Made by a program: the position numbers and the translations under genes
Assembly (NCBI GenBank): GCA_001464895.1
Contig: LNEE01000029.1
Location: forward strand, 1 to 64,000
Direction of reading: 5' to 3'
Source of the DNA: Betaproteobacteria bacterium Ga0077532
GTDB lineage: Bacteria; Pseudomonadota; Gammaproteobacteria; Burkholderiales; Ga0077523
Length of the DNA stretch: 64,000 nt
The notes under the pieces: model-generated
The model's database searches: none
Told to the model about the DNA's origin: nothing
What the model saw: only the letters and a program-made list of their open reading frames with translations
Part shown: positions 19,927 through 28,992 of the stretch, one piece after another
Layout of the letters: each line of letters begins with the position of its first letter
How positions within the stretch are numbered: the first letter of the stretch is position 1

Positions 19927-20772
19927 ATGAAACTGGTTCGATACGGAGCAGCGGGCGCCGAGAAGCCCGGCCTGGTGGACGCCAACGGCGCGATCCGCGA
20001 CCTGTCCGGCGTGATCTCCGACATCACGGGCGTCGTGCTGAGCGACGAGAGCATCGCCCGGCTGAAGGCGATCGATCCGAACAGCCTGCCCAAGGTGGAT
20101 GGCAATCCGCGCTTCGGTGCGCCGGTGGCCAATGTCGGCAAGTTCATCGCGATCGGTCTGAACTATTCCGACCACGCGAAGGAATCGAACATGCCGATTC
20201 CCAAGGAACCCGTGGTCTTCAGCAAGGCGACGTCCTGCATCATGGGCCCGAACGACACCGTGGTCCTGCCGAAGGGTTCGGTGAAGGGCGACTGGGAAGT
20301 GGAACTCGCGTTCGTGATCGGCAAGACGGCGAAGAACGTGTCCGAGGCCGACGCCCTCGACCACGTGGCCGGCTACATGATCTGCAACGACGTCTCCGAG
20401 CGTGAATGGCAGCTGGAGCGCGGCCAGACCTGGGACAAGGGCAAGGGCTTCGACACCTTCGGCCCCATCGGCCCGTACATCGTGACGCGCGACGAGATCC
20501 CGGACCCGCAGAACCTCGCGATGTGGCTCGACGTGAACGGCCAGCGGATGCAGACCGGCAACACGAACACGATGATCTTCAACATCCGCCAGCTGGTCGC
20601 CTACACGAGCTTCCTTTTCACGCTGAAGCCCGGTGACATCATCACGACCGGCACGCCGCCCGGCGTGGGCATGGGGATGAAGCCGAACGCCGTCTTCCTG
20701 AAGGCCGGCGACGTGATGCGCGTCGGCATCGATGGGCTCGGCGAGCAGCGCCAGGAAGTGGTCGGCGGCTGA
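19927..20772 (+). CDS. FAH-family hydrolase, probable 2,4-diketo-3-deoxy-L-fuconate hydrolase
   Basis: 281 residues from the ATG at 19927, preceded by a perfect AAGGAGG; the in-frame ATG at 19885 is rejected. Fumarylacetoacetate-hydrolase fold with IGLNYSDHAKE, metal ligands in WEVELAFVIGK and VAGYMICNDVSEREWQ, and TTGTPPGVGMG. These features are shared by ureidoglycolate lyase-named proteins and the C-C hydrolase that ends the non-phosphorylative L-fucose route (pyruvate plus lactate). Context favours the latter; urease genes nearby make the former less tempting but not excluded. Confidence 0.85.
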   Translation: MKLVRYGAAGAEKPGLVDANGAIRDLSGVISDITGVVLSDESIARLKAIDPNSLPKVDGNPRFGAPVANVGKFIAIGLNYSDHAKESNMPIPKEPVVFSKATSCIMGPNDTVVLPKGSVKGDWEVELAFVIGKTAKNVSEADALDHVAGYMICNDVSEREWQLERGQTWDKGKGFDTFGPIGPYIVTRDEIPDPQNLAMWLDVNGQRMQTGNTNTMIFNIRQLVAYTSFLFTLKPGDIITTGTPPGVGMGMKPNAVFLKAGDVMRVGIDGLGEQRQEVVGG

Positions 20773-20794
20773 TCTCCTGATGCACCGTACGGCG

Positions 20795-20824
20795 AAGGCG
20801 TCCGGAACCTCGGACGCCTTTTTT
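20795..20824 (+). terminator. Intrinsic terminator after the FAH gene
   Basis: A perfect 10-base stem (aaggcgtccg/cggacgcctt) with a 6-base loop is followed by a run of six T. It ends the SDR-FAH transcript. Confidence 0.9.
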
Positions 20825-20859
20825 GTTTCCACTGCCGCGTCCTCACCACCAGGTTGTGC

Positions 20860-21705
20860 ATGATCACCTTTGCCCGCCGACTCGTCGCTGCCCCCGCCTT
20901 CGAACGCTGGGTGATCACCTTGATCGTGGTGAACGGGATCATCGTCGGGCTCGAAACGAACGCCCGGCTTGCGGAGAGCTTCGGAGGGCTCTTCGACTTC
21001 CTCGATCACGTGATCCTTGCGGTCTTCGTCCTGGAGGCGGCGATCAAGATCGCCGCGCGCTGGCCACGGCCGCAGGACTACTTCACCGACGGCTGGAACC
21101 TCTTCGACTTCGGGATCATCGTGTTGTCGGTGCTGCCGGCGTCGGGCGAGTTCGCGACGGTCGCCCGGCTGATCCGCCTCCTTCGCGTCCTGCGCCTCGT
21201 GACGGCGCTGCCGAAACTCCGGCTCATGGTCGCGACGCTCGTGCGCTGCATCCCTGGCATGGGACACGTGCTCTCGCTGATGGCGATACTCTTCTACGTC
21301 TACGGCATCGCGGGCTATCACCTCTACGCGGAGCACGATCCGGAACGCTGGGGGACGCTCGGCCGCGCGCTGCTCACGCTGTTCCAGATCGCGACCCTGG
21401 AAGCGTGGACGGACATCATGCACAAGGCGATGGACCTCGGGACGCTGCATTGGCTCTACTTCGTGAGCTTCGTGCTGCTCGGCACCTTCGTCGTGGTGAA
21501 TCTGTTCGTCGCCGTCGTCATCAACAGCCTGGAGGAGAGTCACCAGGAGATGGCCGAGGCAGACGCGCGACAGCTCAGCGGCACCGCCCCCGACGCCCTC
21601 GGGGACCTGCGCGCGGTGCGCACGGCCCTGGCCGAACTCGATCGCAGGATGGAGGGTATCGAACAGGCCCTCAGGTCGGAACGGGAGAACAGTCCGGGCC
21701 GCTGA
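20860..21705 (+). CDS. Bacterial voltage-gated sodium channel (NaChBac type)
   Basis: 281 residues, six membrane segments. The voltage sensor S4 (about 103-115, ARLIRLLRVLRL) has arginines at every third position. The pore loop holds the selectivity motif TLEAWTD (about 179-185; NaChBac has TLESWAS), which supports sodium over potassium or calcium. After S6 (VVVNLFVAVVINSLEE) a C-terminal helix (about 246-273) would form the tetramer coiled coil. The ATG at 20860 is preferred to a TTG two codons earlier. It stands alone after a terminator. Confidence 0.93.
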   Translation: MITFARRLVAAPAFERWVITLIVVNGIIVGLETNARLAESFGGLFDFLDHVILAVFVLEAAIKIAARWPRPQDYFTDGWNLFDFGIIVLSVLPASGEFATVARLIRLLRVLRLVTALPKLRLMVATLVRCIPGMGHVLSLMAILFYVYGIAGYHLYAEHDPERWGTLGRALLTLFQIATLEAWTDIMHKAMDLGTLHWLYFVSFVLLGTFVVVNLFVAVVINSLEESHQEMAEADARQLSGTAPDALGDLRAVRTALAELDRRMEGIEQALRSERENSPGR

Positions 21706-21811
21706 GGACGATCGCGGGGAGCACCGCACCGGCAGGTCGAACGAAGTCGCGGTCTCCGAACAACGCCGCGGTGCCTCGTGCATCACGGCACCAGGAACTC
21801 AGGAGGTCCCA

Positions 21812-22927
21812 ATGCGTATCGGTGTCCCGAAGGAAACGAAGTCCCACGAATCCCGCGTTGCACTGACACCCGCTGGCGCCGCTGTCCTGGTGTCGGGCGG
21901 TCACGAGGTCATTGTTCAGACGGGCGCGGGGGCCGGCGCAGGCTTTTCGAACGCCGACTACATCGCTGCGGGGGCCACGTTGGTCTCCGGCGCCGCGCCG
22001 GCCTGGGACTGCGATCTCGTCGTGAAGGTGAAGGAACCGCAGCCCGGGGAGCTGGGCTTCTTCCATCGCGGGCAGGTGCTGTTCACCTATCTGCATCTCG
22101 TCACGTGCCCCGAGGTCGTGGATGCCATGCGATCGGCCGGTGCGATCGGCATCGCCTACGAGACGGTGACGGACGCCGCGGGCCGGCTGCCGCTGCTCGT
22201 TCCGATGTCCGAGATCGCCGGTCGGCTCTCGATCCAGATGGGCGCGTGGGCCCTCATGCTTCCCCAGGGTGGGAGCGGCGTGTGCCTGCCCGGGGTGCCC
22301 GGGGTACCCCCAGGGCGGGTCACCGTCCTCGGCGCCGGTACGGTCGGGACGCAGGCTGCGAAGACGGCGATCGGCTTCGGCGCGGATGTCACGATCCTCG
22401 ACGTGAACATCCCTCGGCTTCGCGAACTCGACGATCTGTTCGGCCCGCGCCTGAAGACCTGCTATTCCGAACCCGGTGCGATCGGGCAGCACGTGACAGC
22501 CTCGGACCTCGTGGTCGGGGCGGTGCTGGTGCGTGGGCGCCACGCACCCCATCTCGTGAACCGCGCGATGCTGCGCGGCATGCGCCCGGGGTCGGTGTTC
22601 GTCGACGTGGGTATCGACCAGGGCGGCTGCTCCGAGACGTCGCGCCAGACAACTCACGCGGACCCGCTGTACGTCGAGGAAGGTGTCGTCCACTACTGCG
22701 TGGGGAACATGCCGGGCGCCGTGGCACGAACGTCGACTCTCGCGCTCACGCAGGCCACGCTGCCGTACGTGCGGGCCCTGGCTGACCATGGCTGGCGCGA
22801 GGCGCTGCGCCGGGACAGCGGGCTGCTGCAGGGGCTGCAGCTCTGGAACGGGTCCATCACGTATGCGCCGCTGGCCGACGAGCTGGACGCGCCCTTCGTG
22901 GCTCCCGAGACCGCGCTGAAGGACTGA
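21812..22927 (+). CDS. ald: Alanine dehydrogenase
   Basis: NAD-dependent interconversion of alanine with pyruvate and ammonia. 371 residues with MRIGVPKETKSHESRVALTP, the substrate lysine region VVKVKEPQ, EIAGRLSIQMGA, the nucleotide motif VLGAGTVGTQAA and the C-terminal segment NMPGAVARTSTLALTQATLP. AGGAGG lies six bases before the ATG. It could assimilate ammonia released by the urease, but it is not linked to that operon. Confidence 0.96.
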   Translation: MRIGVPKETKSHESRVALTPAGAAVLVSGGHEVIVQTGAGAGAGFSNADYIAAGATLVSGAAPAWDCDLVVKVKEPQPGELGFFHRGQVLFTYLHLVTCPEVVDAMRSAGAIGIAYETVTDAAGRLPLLVPMSEIAGRLSIQMGAWALMLPQGGSGVCLPGVPGVPPGRVTVLGAGTVGTQAAKTAIGFGADVTILDVNIPRLRELDDLFGPRLKTCYSEPGAIGQHVTASDLVVGAVLVRGRHAPHLVNRAMLRGMRPGSVFVDVGIDQGGCSETSRQTTHADPLYVEEGVVHYCVGNMPGAVARTSTLALTQATLPYVRALADHGWREALRRDSGLLQGLQLWNGSITYAPLADELDAPFVAPETALKD

Positions 22928-23157
22928 CGCAAACCGTCGCGCTGTACCTGCCGCCGCGCAGGACCGGGCGTTCCCATCGGCGCAACATCGCGTATCGGAT
23001 CCTGCTACCCGACTGTCATTCCGTTCGTGACACCCGCAGCGAGCCTAACTTCGGACCTGCACGGGAGCCACGCACCGAGGCGCAAGCCCAAGACCTGCCC
23101 GCCTCTCACGCTCCCGTGTGCAGTTCCCATCCACGGTGACCCTGACGGGAGATGACC

Positions 23158-23895
23158 ATGCAATCCAACACCACGCAGCCGAATACCCGCCGCAACCTGT
23201 CCCACTACGTTTTCGCCGCCTGCCTTTGCATCGGCCTGGCCTCCATCCACCCCGCCCACGCCACGTCGCCGCTCGGTGCCGCAGACCTCGTCCCCGGACA
23301 GATCGTGATCAGCGAGGTCATGGCGAATCCCGCCAGGGTGGATGACACCCTCGGCGAATGGTTCGAAGTATTCAACCCGCTCGCCGTCCCGGTGGATCTC
23401 GGAGGCCTCGTGGTCGCGAGTCAGCGGGGTGCAGGCGTCGAATCCTTCTCCATCTCCGGCCCCCTCGTCCTCGACCCGGGCGCGTTCGCCGTGTTCGGCA
23501 GCAGCGCGAACCCGGCACTGAACGGCGGCCTCGTCGTCGACCGCTCCTGGGGCAACGCGATCTCCCTCGGCAACTCGTCCGACTACGTGAGCATCCGCAC
23601 GGAGGACGGCGTGGATCTGGTCACGGTGAGTTGGACCAGCAGCGTATCGGGCGCCAGCGCGGAAGTGCGGGGCGGCACCCTCCCGAGCATCGGCCAACCC
23701 GACCTCGCCACCACCGCCGCAGGGCTCGTCTACGGAATCGGCGACAGGGGCACGCCCCGCGCCGCCAACGGTGGCGTCCTCGGTGTGACGGGCATCGTGG
23801 CCGCACCGATCCCCGAGCCGTCCACGTACGCGATGCTGGCCGCGGGGCTCGGTCTCCTCGGGCTCTCGCGCCGCCGGGTCCGGATCGTGCACTGA
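23158..23895 (+). CDS. PEP-CTERM protein with lamin-tail domain
   Basis: 245 residues. The ATG at 23158 has GGGAG seven bases upstream; an ATG at 23152 is too close to that site. Signal peptide about 15-35, a lamin-tail-like domain (about 45-150; QIVISEVMANPA, GEWFEVFNP, VDLGGLVV), then a low-complexity linker and a C-terminal PEP-CTERM signal (PEPSTYAMLAAGLGLLGLSRRR). Such proteins are processed by exosortase and tied to extracellular polysaccharide production. No exosortase gene is in the window. Confidence 0.88.
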   Translation: MQSNTTQPNTRRNLSHYVFAACLCIGLASIHPAHATSPLGAADLVPGQIVISEVMANPARVDDTLGEWFEVFNPLAVPVDLGGLVVASQRGAGVESFSISGPLVLDPGAFAVFGSSANPALNGGLVVDRSWGNAISLGNSSDYVSIRTEDGVDLVTVSWTSSVSGASAEVRGGTLPSIGQPDLATTAAGLVYGIGDRGTPRAANGGVLGVTGIVAAPIPEPSTYAMLAAGLGLLGLSRRRVRIVH

Positions 23896-23920
23896 CCCCG
23901 CGCGTGGGTGACACGCCCCG

Positions 23921-23964
23921 CAGAAAGAAGAAGGGCACCCCGAGGGGTGCCCTTCTTCTTTCTG
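23921..23964. terminator. Bidirectional terminator
   Basis: A perfect 20-base inverted repeat with a 4-base CGAG centre lies between the convergent PEP-CTERM gene and panC. Each arm carries a purine-rich then pyrimidine-rich tail, so a T-rich run follows the stem on both strands. It is unusually long and exact for an intrinsic terminator. Confidence 0.85.
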
Positions 23965-23988
23965 TACGCAAGCCCTGAGCGGAACGCG

Positions 23989-24825
23989 TCAGTTCGGCGC
24001 AGTGATCTCGAGATTGTCGATCAGCCTCGTCTTGCCGAGCTTCGCCGCCCCGAGCACGACGAGGTCGCGCTCGTCGGGCCCCGGTTGCGTCAGCGTGCGT
24101 CGGCTGCGCACCACCACGTAGTCGACGTGCCACCCATGCCGGGCGAGCAGAGCATCGGCCGCGAACTCCAACGCCTCGAAGTTCCGATCGCCACCCTCCA
24201 CCGCAACGCGCACCTGCTGCAAGGCCTCGTGGAGCCGGGCGGCCTCGGCCCGCTCGGTCGGGGACAGATATCGGTTGCGCGAGGAGAGCGCGAGCCCGTC
24301 GTCGGCGCGATAGGTCTCCGCTGCGACGATGCGCACCGGCAGGGCCAGTTGATCGACCATGTGCCGGACGATGTGGATCTGCTGGTAGTCCTTCTTGCCG
24401 AACACGGCGCTCTGCGGCTGCACGATGTTGAAGAGCTTGAGGACGACGGTCGCCATGCCGCGGAAGTGCCCGGGACGGAACCGCCCTTCGAGCTTGTTGG
24501 CGACCGGCGGAGGATCCACGGAGAACACCTGCGGCTCGGGATACATCTCGCGCTCGTCGGGGTGGAAGACGAGCGCGCATCCCGCCGCCTCCAGCTTCGC
24601 GCAGTCGTCCTCGAACGTGCGCGGGTAGCTCTCGAAATCCTCGCCCTGGCCGAACTGGAGACGATTCACGAAGATCGTCGTCACCACGAACGGCGAGTGC
24701 GTGAGTGCGAGGCGAACCAGACTCAGGTGCCCGTCGTGGATGTTGCCCATGGTAGGCACGCAACCGACGTTCGGCTTGCGCGCTAGCCTGTCGCGCAACT
24801 CGGCGACGGTCCGGATGATTTCCAT
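23989..24825 (-). CDS. panC: Pantothenate synthetase
   Basis: Joins pantoate and beta-alanine with ATP, last step of pantothenate synthesis. 278 residues with the HIGH-like [11 protein letters not shown] (about 23-33), [21 protein letters not shown] and the ALSSRN loop. It starts 22 bases after panB, and both lie at the end of the pcnB-folK-dgk-panB-panC run. Confidence 0.97.
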   Translation of the reverse strand: MEIIRTVAELRDRLARKPNVGCVPTMGNIHDGHLSLVRLALTHSPFVVTTIFVNRLQFGQGEDFESYPRTFEDDCAKLEAAGCALVFHPDEREMYPEPQVFSVDPPPVANKLEGRFRPGHFRGMATVVLKLFNIVQPQSAVFGKKDYQQIHIVRHMVDQLALPVRIVAAETYRADDGLALSSRNRYLSPTERAEAARLHEALQQVRVAVEGGDRNFEALEFAADALLARHGWHVDYVVVRSRRTLTQPGPDERDLVVLGAAKLGKTRLIDNLEITAPN

Positions 24826-24847
24826 CGGCAGCCTTGCCCGAGGGCGA

Positions 24848-25639
24848 TCAGTAGCAGTACTCGGGGCTCGGGAAGGCGCCTGACTTCACTTCCTTCACGT
24901 AGGTCTCGAGCGCCGCGAAGATGGAAGGCGCCCCGACCATGAAGTTCTTCACGAACTTCGCCTTGCGGCCGCGATAGATGTCGAGCATGTCGTACATCAG
25001 AAGGATCTGGCCGGCGACGTGGGGACCGGCACCGATACCGATGACCGGAATCGACAGCGCTTCCTGCATCTGGCGCCCGACCTCGGCGGGGACGGCCTCC
25101 AGGACGATCATGCAGGCGCCCGAACGTTCGAGAGCCTTCGCGTCTTCGATGACGCGCTTCGCGGCGTCCTCGGTCTTGCCCTGGACCTTGAAGCCACCCA
25201 GCGTGAACACCGACTGCGGAGTGAGACCGAGGTGACCGCAGACAGGAATACCGCGGCTCGCCATGAACTCGACCGCGGGCGCCATCGCGGCACCGCCCTC
25301 GAGCTTCACCATCGTCGCGCCGGCGGACATGAGCTTCGCACCGCTCTCGAACGCTTGCTCGGGGCTCACCTGATAGCTGCCGAACGGGAGGTCTCCGAGC
25401 ACCACGGCCTTCTTCGTTCCGCGGGCGACACAGCTCGTGTGATACACGGCGTGATCGAGGGAAACGGGCAGCGTGGAATCGTGACCCTGCACCAGCATGC
25501 CGAGGGAGTCACCGACCAGGATGATCTCCGCGCCGGCATCCTCGGCGAGGATGGCCATCGCCGAGTCGTAGCAGCAGATCATGGCGATCTTCTCGCCGGC
25601 GGCGTGCAGGGACTGCAACTGGGAAAGACCGATGCGCAT
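24848..25639 (-). CDS. panB: 3-methyl-2-oxobutanoate hydroxymethyltransferase
   Basis: Makes ketopantoate from 2-oxoisovalerate and methylene-tetrahydrofolate. 263 residues with [13 protein letters not shown], the conserved [19 protein letters not shown] and PVIGIGAG. Next to panC, and close to folK, which makes the folate precursor of its cofactor. Confidence 0.97.
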   Translation of the reverse strand: MRIGLSQLQSLHAAGEKIAMICCYDSAMAILAEDAGAEIILVGDSLGMLVQGHDSTLPVSLDHAVYHTSCVARGTKKAVVLGDLPFGSYQVSPEQAFESGAKLMSAGATMVKLEGGAAMAPAVEFMASRGIPVCGHLGLTPQSVFTLGGFKVQGKTEDAAKRVIEDAKALERSGACMIVLEAVPAEVGRQMQEALSIPVIGIGAGPHVAGQILLMYDMLDIYRGRKAKFVKNFMVGAPSIFAALETYVKEVKSGAFPSPEYCY

Positions 25640-25708
25640 CTGTGAAACCTCCGTGTGTCACGGGAGCGGATGACGGTTCGCGAACGGTCGAAGGCCGCCC
25701 GCGCCGGA

Positions 25709-26353
25709 TCAGGGTCCGAGGCTGAAGAACTCACGCGTGCCCCGCATCTCCGTGATGCGGCGCAACAATAACCGAAAGTCTTCAGGGCGATCAACAAAGT
25801 TCAGGCGCTCGCTGTTCACCACGAGAACGGGGCCCGCATCGTATTCGTGGAAGAAGCGGGTGTAGGCCTCGGAGAGCTTGGAGAGATAGGCTTCGGTGAC
25901 ACCGCGTTCGTAACAGATGCCGCGACGGCGCACCCGATCGACCAGGACCCGGGGTGAGGCCTGGAGATAGATCACGAGGTCGGGCACGGGCGCCTGCGGC
26001 GCGAGGTGATCGTGGATCTTGCGGTACAGCGTGAACTCGCCATCGGACAACGTGAGCTGCGCGAACAGCGGGTCCTTTGCGAAGAAGAAATCGGCCACGG
26101 TCGTGGATCGGAACAGGTCACCCTGCTGGACCTGACGAACCTGATCGATGCGCTGGAACAGGAAGAAGAGCTGGGTCGCCAGCGCGTGCCGTTCCGGCGC
26201 GTCGTAGAAGCTCGCGAGGAACGGATTCGCGCCGGGGTCCTCGAGGAGGAGTTCGCACTCGAGATGCGTGGAGAGCAGGCGCGCGAGGCTCGTCTTCCCG
26301 ACGCCGATGGGACCCTCCACCGCCACATACCTGAGACGTTCAGGCCACTGCAT
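25709..26353 (-). CDS. Deoxynucleoside kinase family protein
   Basis: 214 residues from the ATG at 26353 (MQWPERLRYVAVEG). P-loop GPIGVGKTS (about 15-23), an EDP...NPFLASFY substrate region, the DRS-like Q-R-x-D-Q-V segment and a lid RRRGICYERG. The family phosphorylates deoxyadenosine and deoxyguanosine; in betaproteobacteria this gene regularly sits between folK and panB. Its start overlaps the folK end by 14 bases. Confidence 0.88.
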   Translation of the reverse strand: MQWPERLRYVAVEGPIGVGKTSLARLLSTHLECELLLEDPGANPFLASFYDAPERHALATQLFFLFQRIDQVRQVQQGDLFRSTTVADFFFAKDPLFAQLTLSDGEFTLYRKIHDHLAPQAPVPDLVIYLQASPRVLVDRVRRRGICYERGVTEAYLSKLSEAYTRFFHEYDAGPVLVVNSERLNFVDRPEDFRLLLRRITEMRGTREFFSLGP

Positions 26354-26843
26354 CGTCGATCTTCTCGATACGCTGAGTCCCGGCAAGCGTGCGTGCAAGT
26401 TCGGACACGGTGCCCCCGTCCGGAAGGACGAGTGCCGGGGCGATCTCCGCCAGCGGCACGAGGACGAACGCGCGCTCGGCGAGCCGAGGATGGGGGACCT
26501 GGAGTCCGGGTTCGTCGACCCTGACATCGCCGTGGAGCAGCAGATCGAGATCGAGGGTACGGGGCCCGTTCCGGACGGAGCGCGTGCGACCCTGCTCGCA
26601 TTCGATCTCGAGCAGCGCGTCGAGGAGTTGTCGCGGCCCGAGAGCGGTCTGCAGGCACACCACGGCATTCACGAAATCGGGTTGTCCCGCATAGCCGACC
26701 GGCGCGGTCCGGTAGAGCGAGGAACAGGACTGCACGGCGGTCCCAGGCAATGCCGCGAGGGCGTCCAATGCCGAGGCAATCTGCCGACGCGGCGATTCGA
26801 GGTTGGATCCGAGACCGACGTAAGCCGACACGGCAACCGTCAC
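26340..26843 (-). CDS. folK: 2-amino-4-hydroxy-6-hydroxymethyldihydropteridine pyrophosphokinase
   Basis: Transfers pyrophosphate from ATP to the pterin in folate synthesis. 167 residues from a GTG at 26843 that overlaps the pcnB stop (GTGA); another GTG lies four codons further on. The family motifs AYVGLGSNLESPRRQI, RTAPVGYAGQPDFVNAVV and NGPRTLDLDLLLHGD are intact. Confidence 0.95.
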   Translation of the reverse strand: MTVAVSAYVGLGSNLESPRRQIASALDALAALPGTAVQSCSSLYRTAPVGYAGQPDFVNAVVCLQTALGPRQLLDALLEIECEQGRTRSVRNGPRTLDLDLLLHGDVRVDEPGLQVPHPRLAERAFVLVPLAEIAPALVLPDGGTVSELARTLAGTQRIEKIDDAVA

Positions 26844-28231
26844 GCGTCGTCGCCCGACGGTGCGGACGACGCAGTATCGGCACCGTCCTCGCTGCGGGGC
26901 TTGCGACGGCGGCGTCGCTTCTTCGCACCACCGGCCTTGTCTGCGGGAAGCAGCATCTCCTCGCGCTCGGACTCCGGGGCATCCTGGAATCGCGTCCACC
27001 ACTCACCCACCTCGGCGTCCACTTCGCCGCTTTCGCAGCGCAGAAGCAGGAAGTCGTAACCAGCGCGGAACTTCGGGCTCTCGAGAACGCGGTACGGTCG
27101 CTTGCCAGAGCGCTGTTCGAAGCGCCATTGGAGGAGCCAGATGTCCTTCATGTCGACGCCGAAGCGCCGCGGAATGGAGATCTTCTCGGCCTGGGTGGTG
27201 AGCACCTGATCCATCGCCTCGTGCATCGCAGGCACCGGAGGAACGCCGCGCCCCTGGGCCGCATTCCAGGTGGCGAGCACTTCGTGCCAGAGCAGTGCGG
27301 CAAAGAGGAATCCGGGCGAGACACCTTTCTCGTCGAGGATGCGCTCGTCGGTCCGCTGGAGCGCGAGCATCACGAACCGCTCGCCCATGGGCTGCTCGAG
27401 GATCACGTCGAGCATCGGCAGCAGACCATGGTGCAAGCCCTGGGCGCGAAGGCGCTGGATGCAGGCCACCGCGTGGCCGGAGAGCAGCAGCTTCAGCATC
27501 TCCTCGAAGAGGCGCGCCGCCGGGACGTTCTGCATCAGGTGCGCCATCTCGCGGATCGGGGCTTCAGTCTGTGGTTCGATCGTCAGACCGAGCTTGGCAG
27601 CGAGCCGGACCGCCCGGAGCATCCGGACCGGATCCTCGCGGTAGCGGACGCTGGGGTCACCGATCATGCGCAGCGTGCGGGTCTTCACGTCATCGTAGCC
27701 CCCGCAGTAGTCGATGATCTCCTCGGTGCCGGGATCGTAGTAGAGCGCATTGGCCGTGAAGTCGCGGCGGACGGCATCCTCTTCCTGGTTGCCGAAGACG
27801 TTGTCACGCAGGAGGCGACCGTGCTCATCCTTCTTGTGGTCGTCATCGCCCGCGGACTGATTCGCGCGGAAGGTCGACACCTCGATGGTGTCCTGGCCGA
27901 ACATGACGTGCACGAGGCGGAATCGCCGTCCGATGATGCGGGACCGGCGGAACACCGCATAGACCTGTTCGGGCGTGGCGTCGGTGGCGACGTCGTAGTC
28001 CTTCGGCGTCCGGTCGAGCATGAGATCGCGCACAGCGCCACCCACCACGTAGGCCTTGTATCCGTGACTCTGGAGCGTCTCGGTGACCCGCCGGGCACTG
28101 CTGCTGATGCGATCCTTCGTGACCCCATGTTTCGAACTGGGGATCGTCACGGGCGCACCACCGCCGCGGTGCCCTCCGGCTGGGCCACGACGGCCTCGGG
28201 AGAACACCTTGTCGAGCAGTTTTCGGATCAT
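26840..28231 (-). CDS. pcnB: Poly(A) polymerase I
   Basis: Adds poly(A) tails that mark RNAs for decay. 463 residues: nucleotidyltransferase head (about 58-190; AYVVGGAVRDLMLDRTPKDYD with the catalytic Asp pair, RRDFTANALYY), neck and body, and a very basic tail (KKRRRRRKPRS, about 440) that is common in PcnB and distinguishes it from CCA-adding enzyme. First gene of the pcnB-folK-dgk-panB-panC run. Confidence 0.95.
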   Translation of the reverse strand: MIRKLLDKVFSRGRRGPAGGHRGGGAPVTIPSSKHGVTKDRISSSARRVTETLQSHGYKAYVVGGAVRDLMLDRTPKDYDVATDATPEQVYAVFRRSRIIGRRFRLVHVMFGQDTIEVSTFRANQSAGDDDHKKDEHGRLLRDNVFGNQEEDAVRRDFTANALYYDPGTEEIIDYCGGYDDVKTRTLRMIGDPSVRYREDPVRMLRAVRLAAKLGLTIEPQTEAPIREMAHLMQNVPAARLFEEMLKLLLSGHAVACIQRLRAQGLHHGLLPMLDVILEQPMGERFVMLALQRTDERILDEKGVSPGFLFAALLWHEVLATWNAAQGRGVPPVPAMHEAMDQVLTTQAEKISIPRRFGVDMKDIWLLQWRFEQRSGKRPYRVLESPKFRAGYDFLLLRCESGEVDAEVGEWWTRFQDAPESEREEMLLPADKAGGAKKRRRRRKPRSEDGADTASSAPSGDDA

Positions 28232-28273
28232 GCGGCGGGAGGTCTCGGAAAAACAGCGTCTGGAAGGCGCCGG

Positions 28274-28279
28274 ATTATA
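28274..28279 (-). promoter_or_regulatory. -10 element for pcnB
   Basis: A perfect TATAAT on the minus strand, 43 bases before the pcnB ATG, in the 75-base gap after the HAD gene. No clear -35 is visible. Confidence 0.45.
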
Positions 28280-28306
28280 CCTGCGGGAATTGCCACGACC
28301 CTGCTC

Positions 28307-28975
28307 TCAGCGAAGGCTGATGATGGGCCATCCCTGCGCCAGGGCGTGTTCCTTCAGGGTTTCATCAGGATCGACGGCCACCGGGTGGGTGACGCGCGAC
28401 AGCAGCGGGAGATCGTTGAGGGAGTCGCTGTAGAACCAGGTCTCCGAGAACGACGACCAGCCGAGACGCAGGTCCGCGAGCCACGCCTCGACGCGGGCCA
28501 CCTTGCCCTCGCGGAAGGCTGGCAGTCCGCGCACCTTGCCGGTGAATTCACCGGACGACAGTTCCTCGGGATCCGTCGCCACCAGATGCTCGATCCCGAA
28601 GTCGCTCACGATGGGGCGGGTGACGTAGCTGTTGGTGGCGGTGACCACGGCCCGGGCGTCGGCCGCGTGGCTGGCGACGAGATCGCGAGCCTTCTGCGTC
28701 ATCATCGGACGGATCTTCCGGCGGAAGTAATCCTCGCGCCACCGATCGAGCTGCACCCGTGGATGGCGCGCGAGCGGCTTCAGCTGGAAATCGAGGAACT
28801 CGTGGATGTCGAGCGTCCCGGCGCGGTACTGGTCGTAGAAGGTCTGGTTGCGGGCCTCGTAGACCTCGCGATCGAGCACGCCCTGCTCGATGAGGTACTG
28901 CGCCCATTCGAAGTCGCTGTCTCCGGCGAGCAGTGTGTTGTCGAGGTCGAAAAGCGCGAGTTTCATGAATGGCAT
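28307..28975 (-). CDS. HAD-family phosphatase (SerB-like, HAD-IB)
   Basis: 222 residues; a second ATG at 28966 is also possible. HAD motif I is LALFDLDNTLLAGDSD, motif II VVTATNSYV, motif III lysine in REGKVARVEAW, motif IV YSDSLNDLPLL. Subfamily IB includes phosphoserine phosphatases and histidinol-phosphatase-like enzymes; in betaproteobacteria the orthologue next to hda is often called histidinol-phosphatase-like, but the substrate is not settled. It follows hda by 17 bases. Confidence 0.88.
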   Translation of the reverse strand: MPFMKLALFDLDNTLLAGDSDFEWAQYLIEQGVLDREVYEARNQTFYDQYRAGTLDIHEFLDFQLKPLARHPRVQLDRWREDYFRRKIRPMMTQKARDLVASHAADARAVVTATNSYVTRPIVSDFGIEHLVATDPEELSSGEFTGKVRGLPAFREGKVARVEAWLADLRLGWSSFSETWFYSDSLNDLPLLSRVTHPVAVDPDETLKEHALAQGWPIISLR

Positions 28976-28992
28976 GCCTTGGAGAGCGGGGG

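Noticed and set aside
19927..20772. Ureidoglycolate lyase, part of a purine-to-urea route feeding the urease
   Set aside because: No allantoin-pathway genes are present, and the divergent UxaA and SDR neighbours fit a sugar-acid route better. Not fully excluded.
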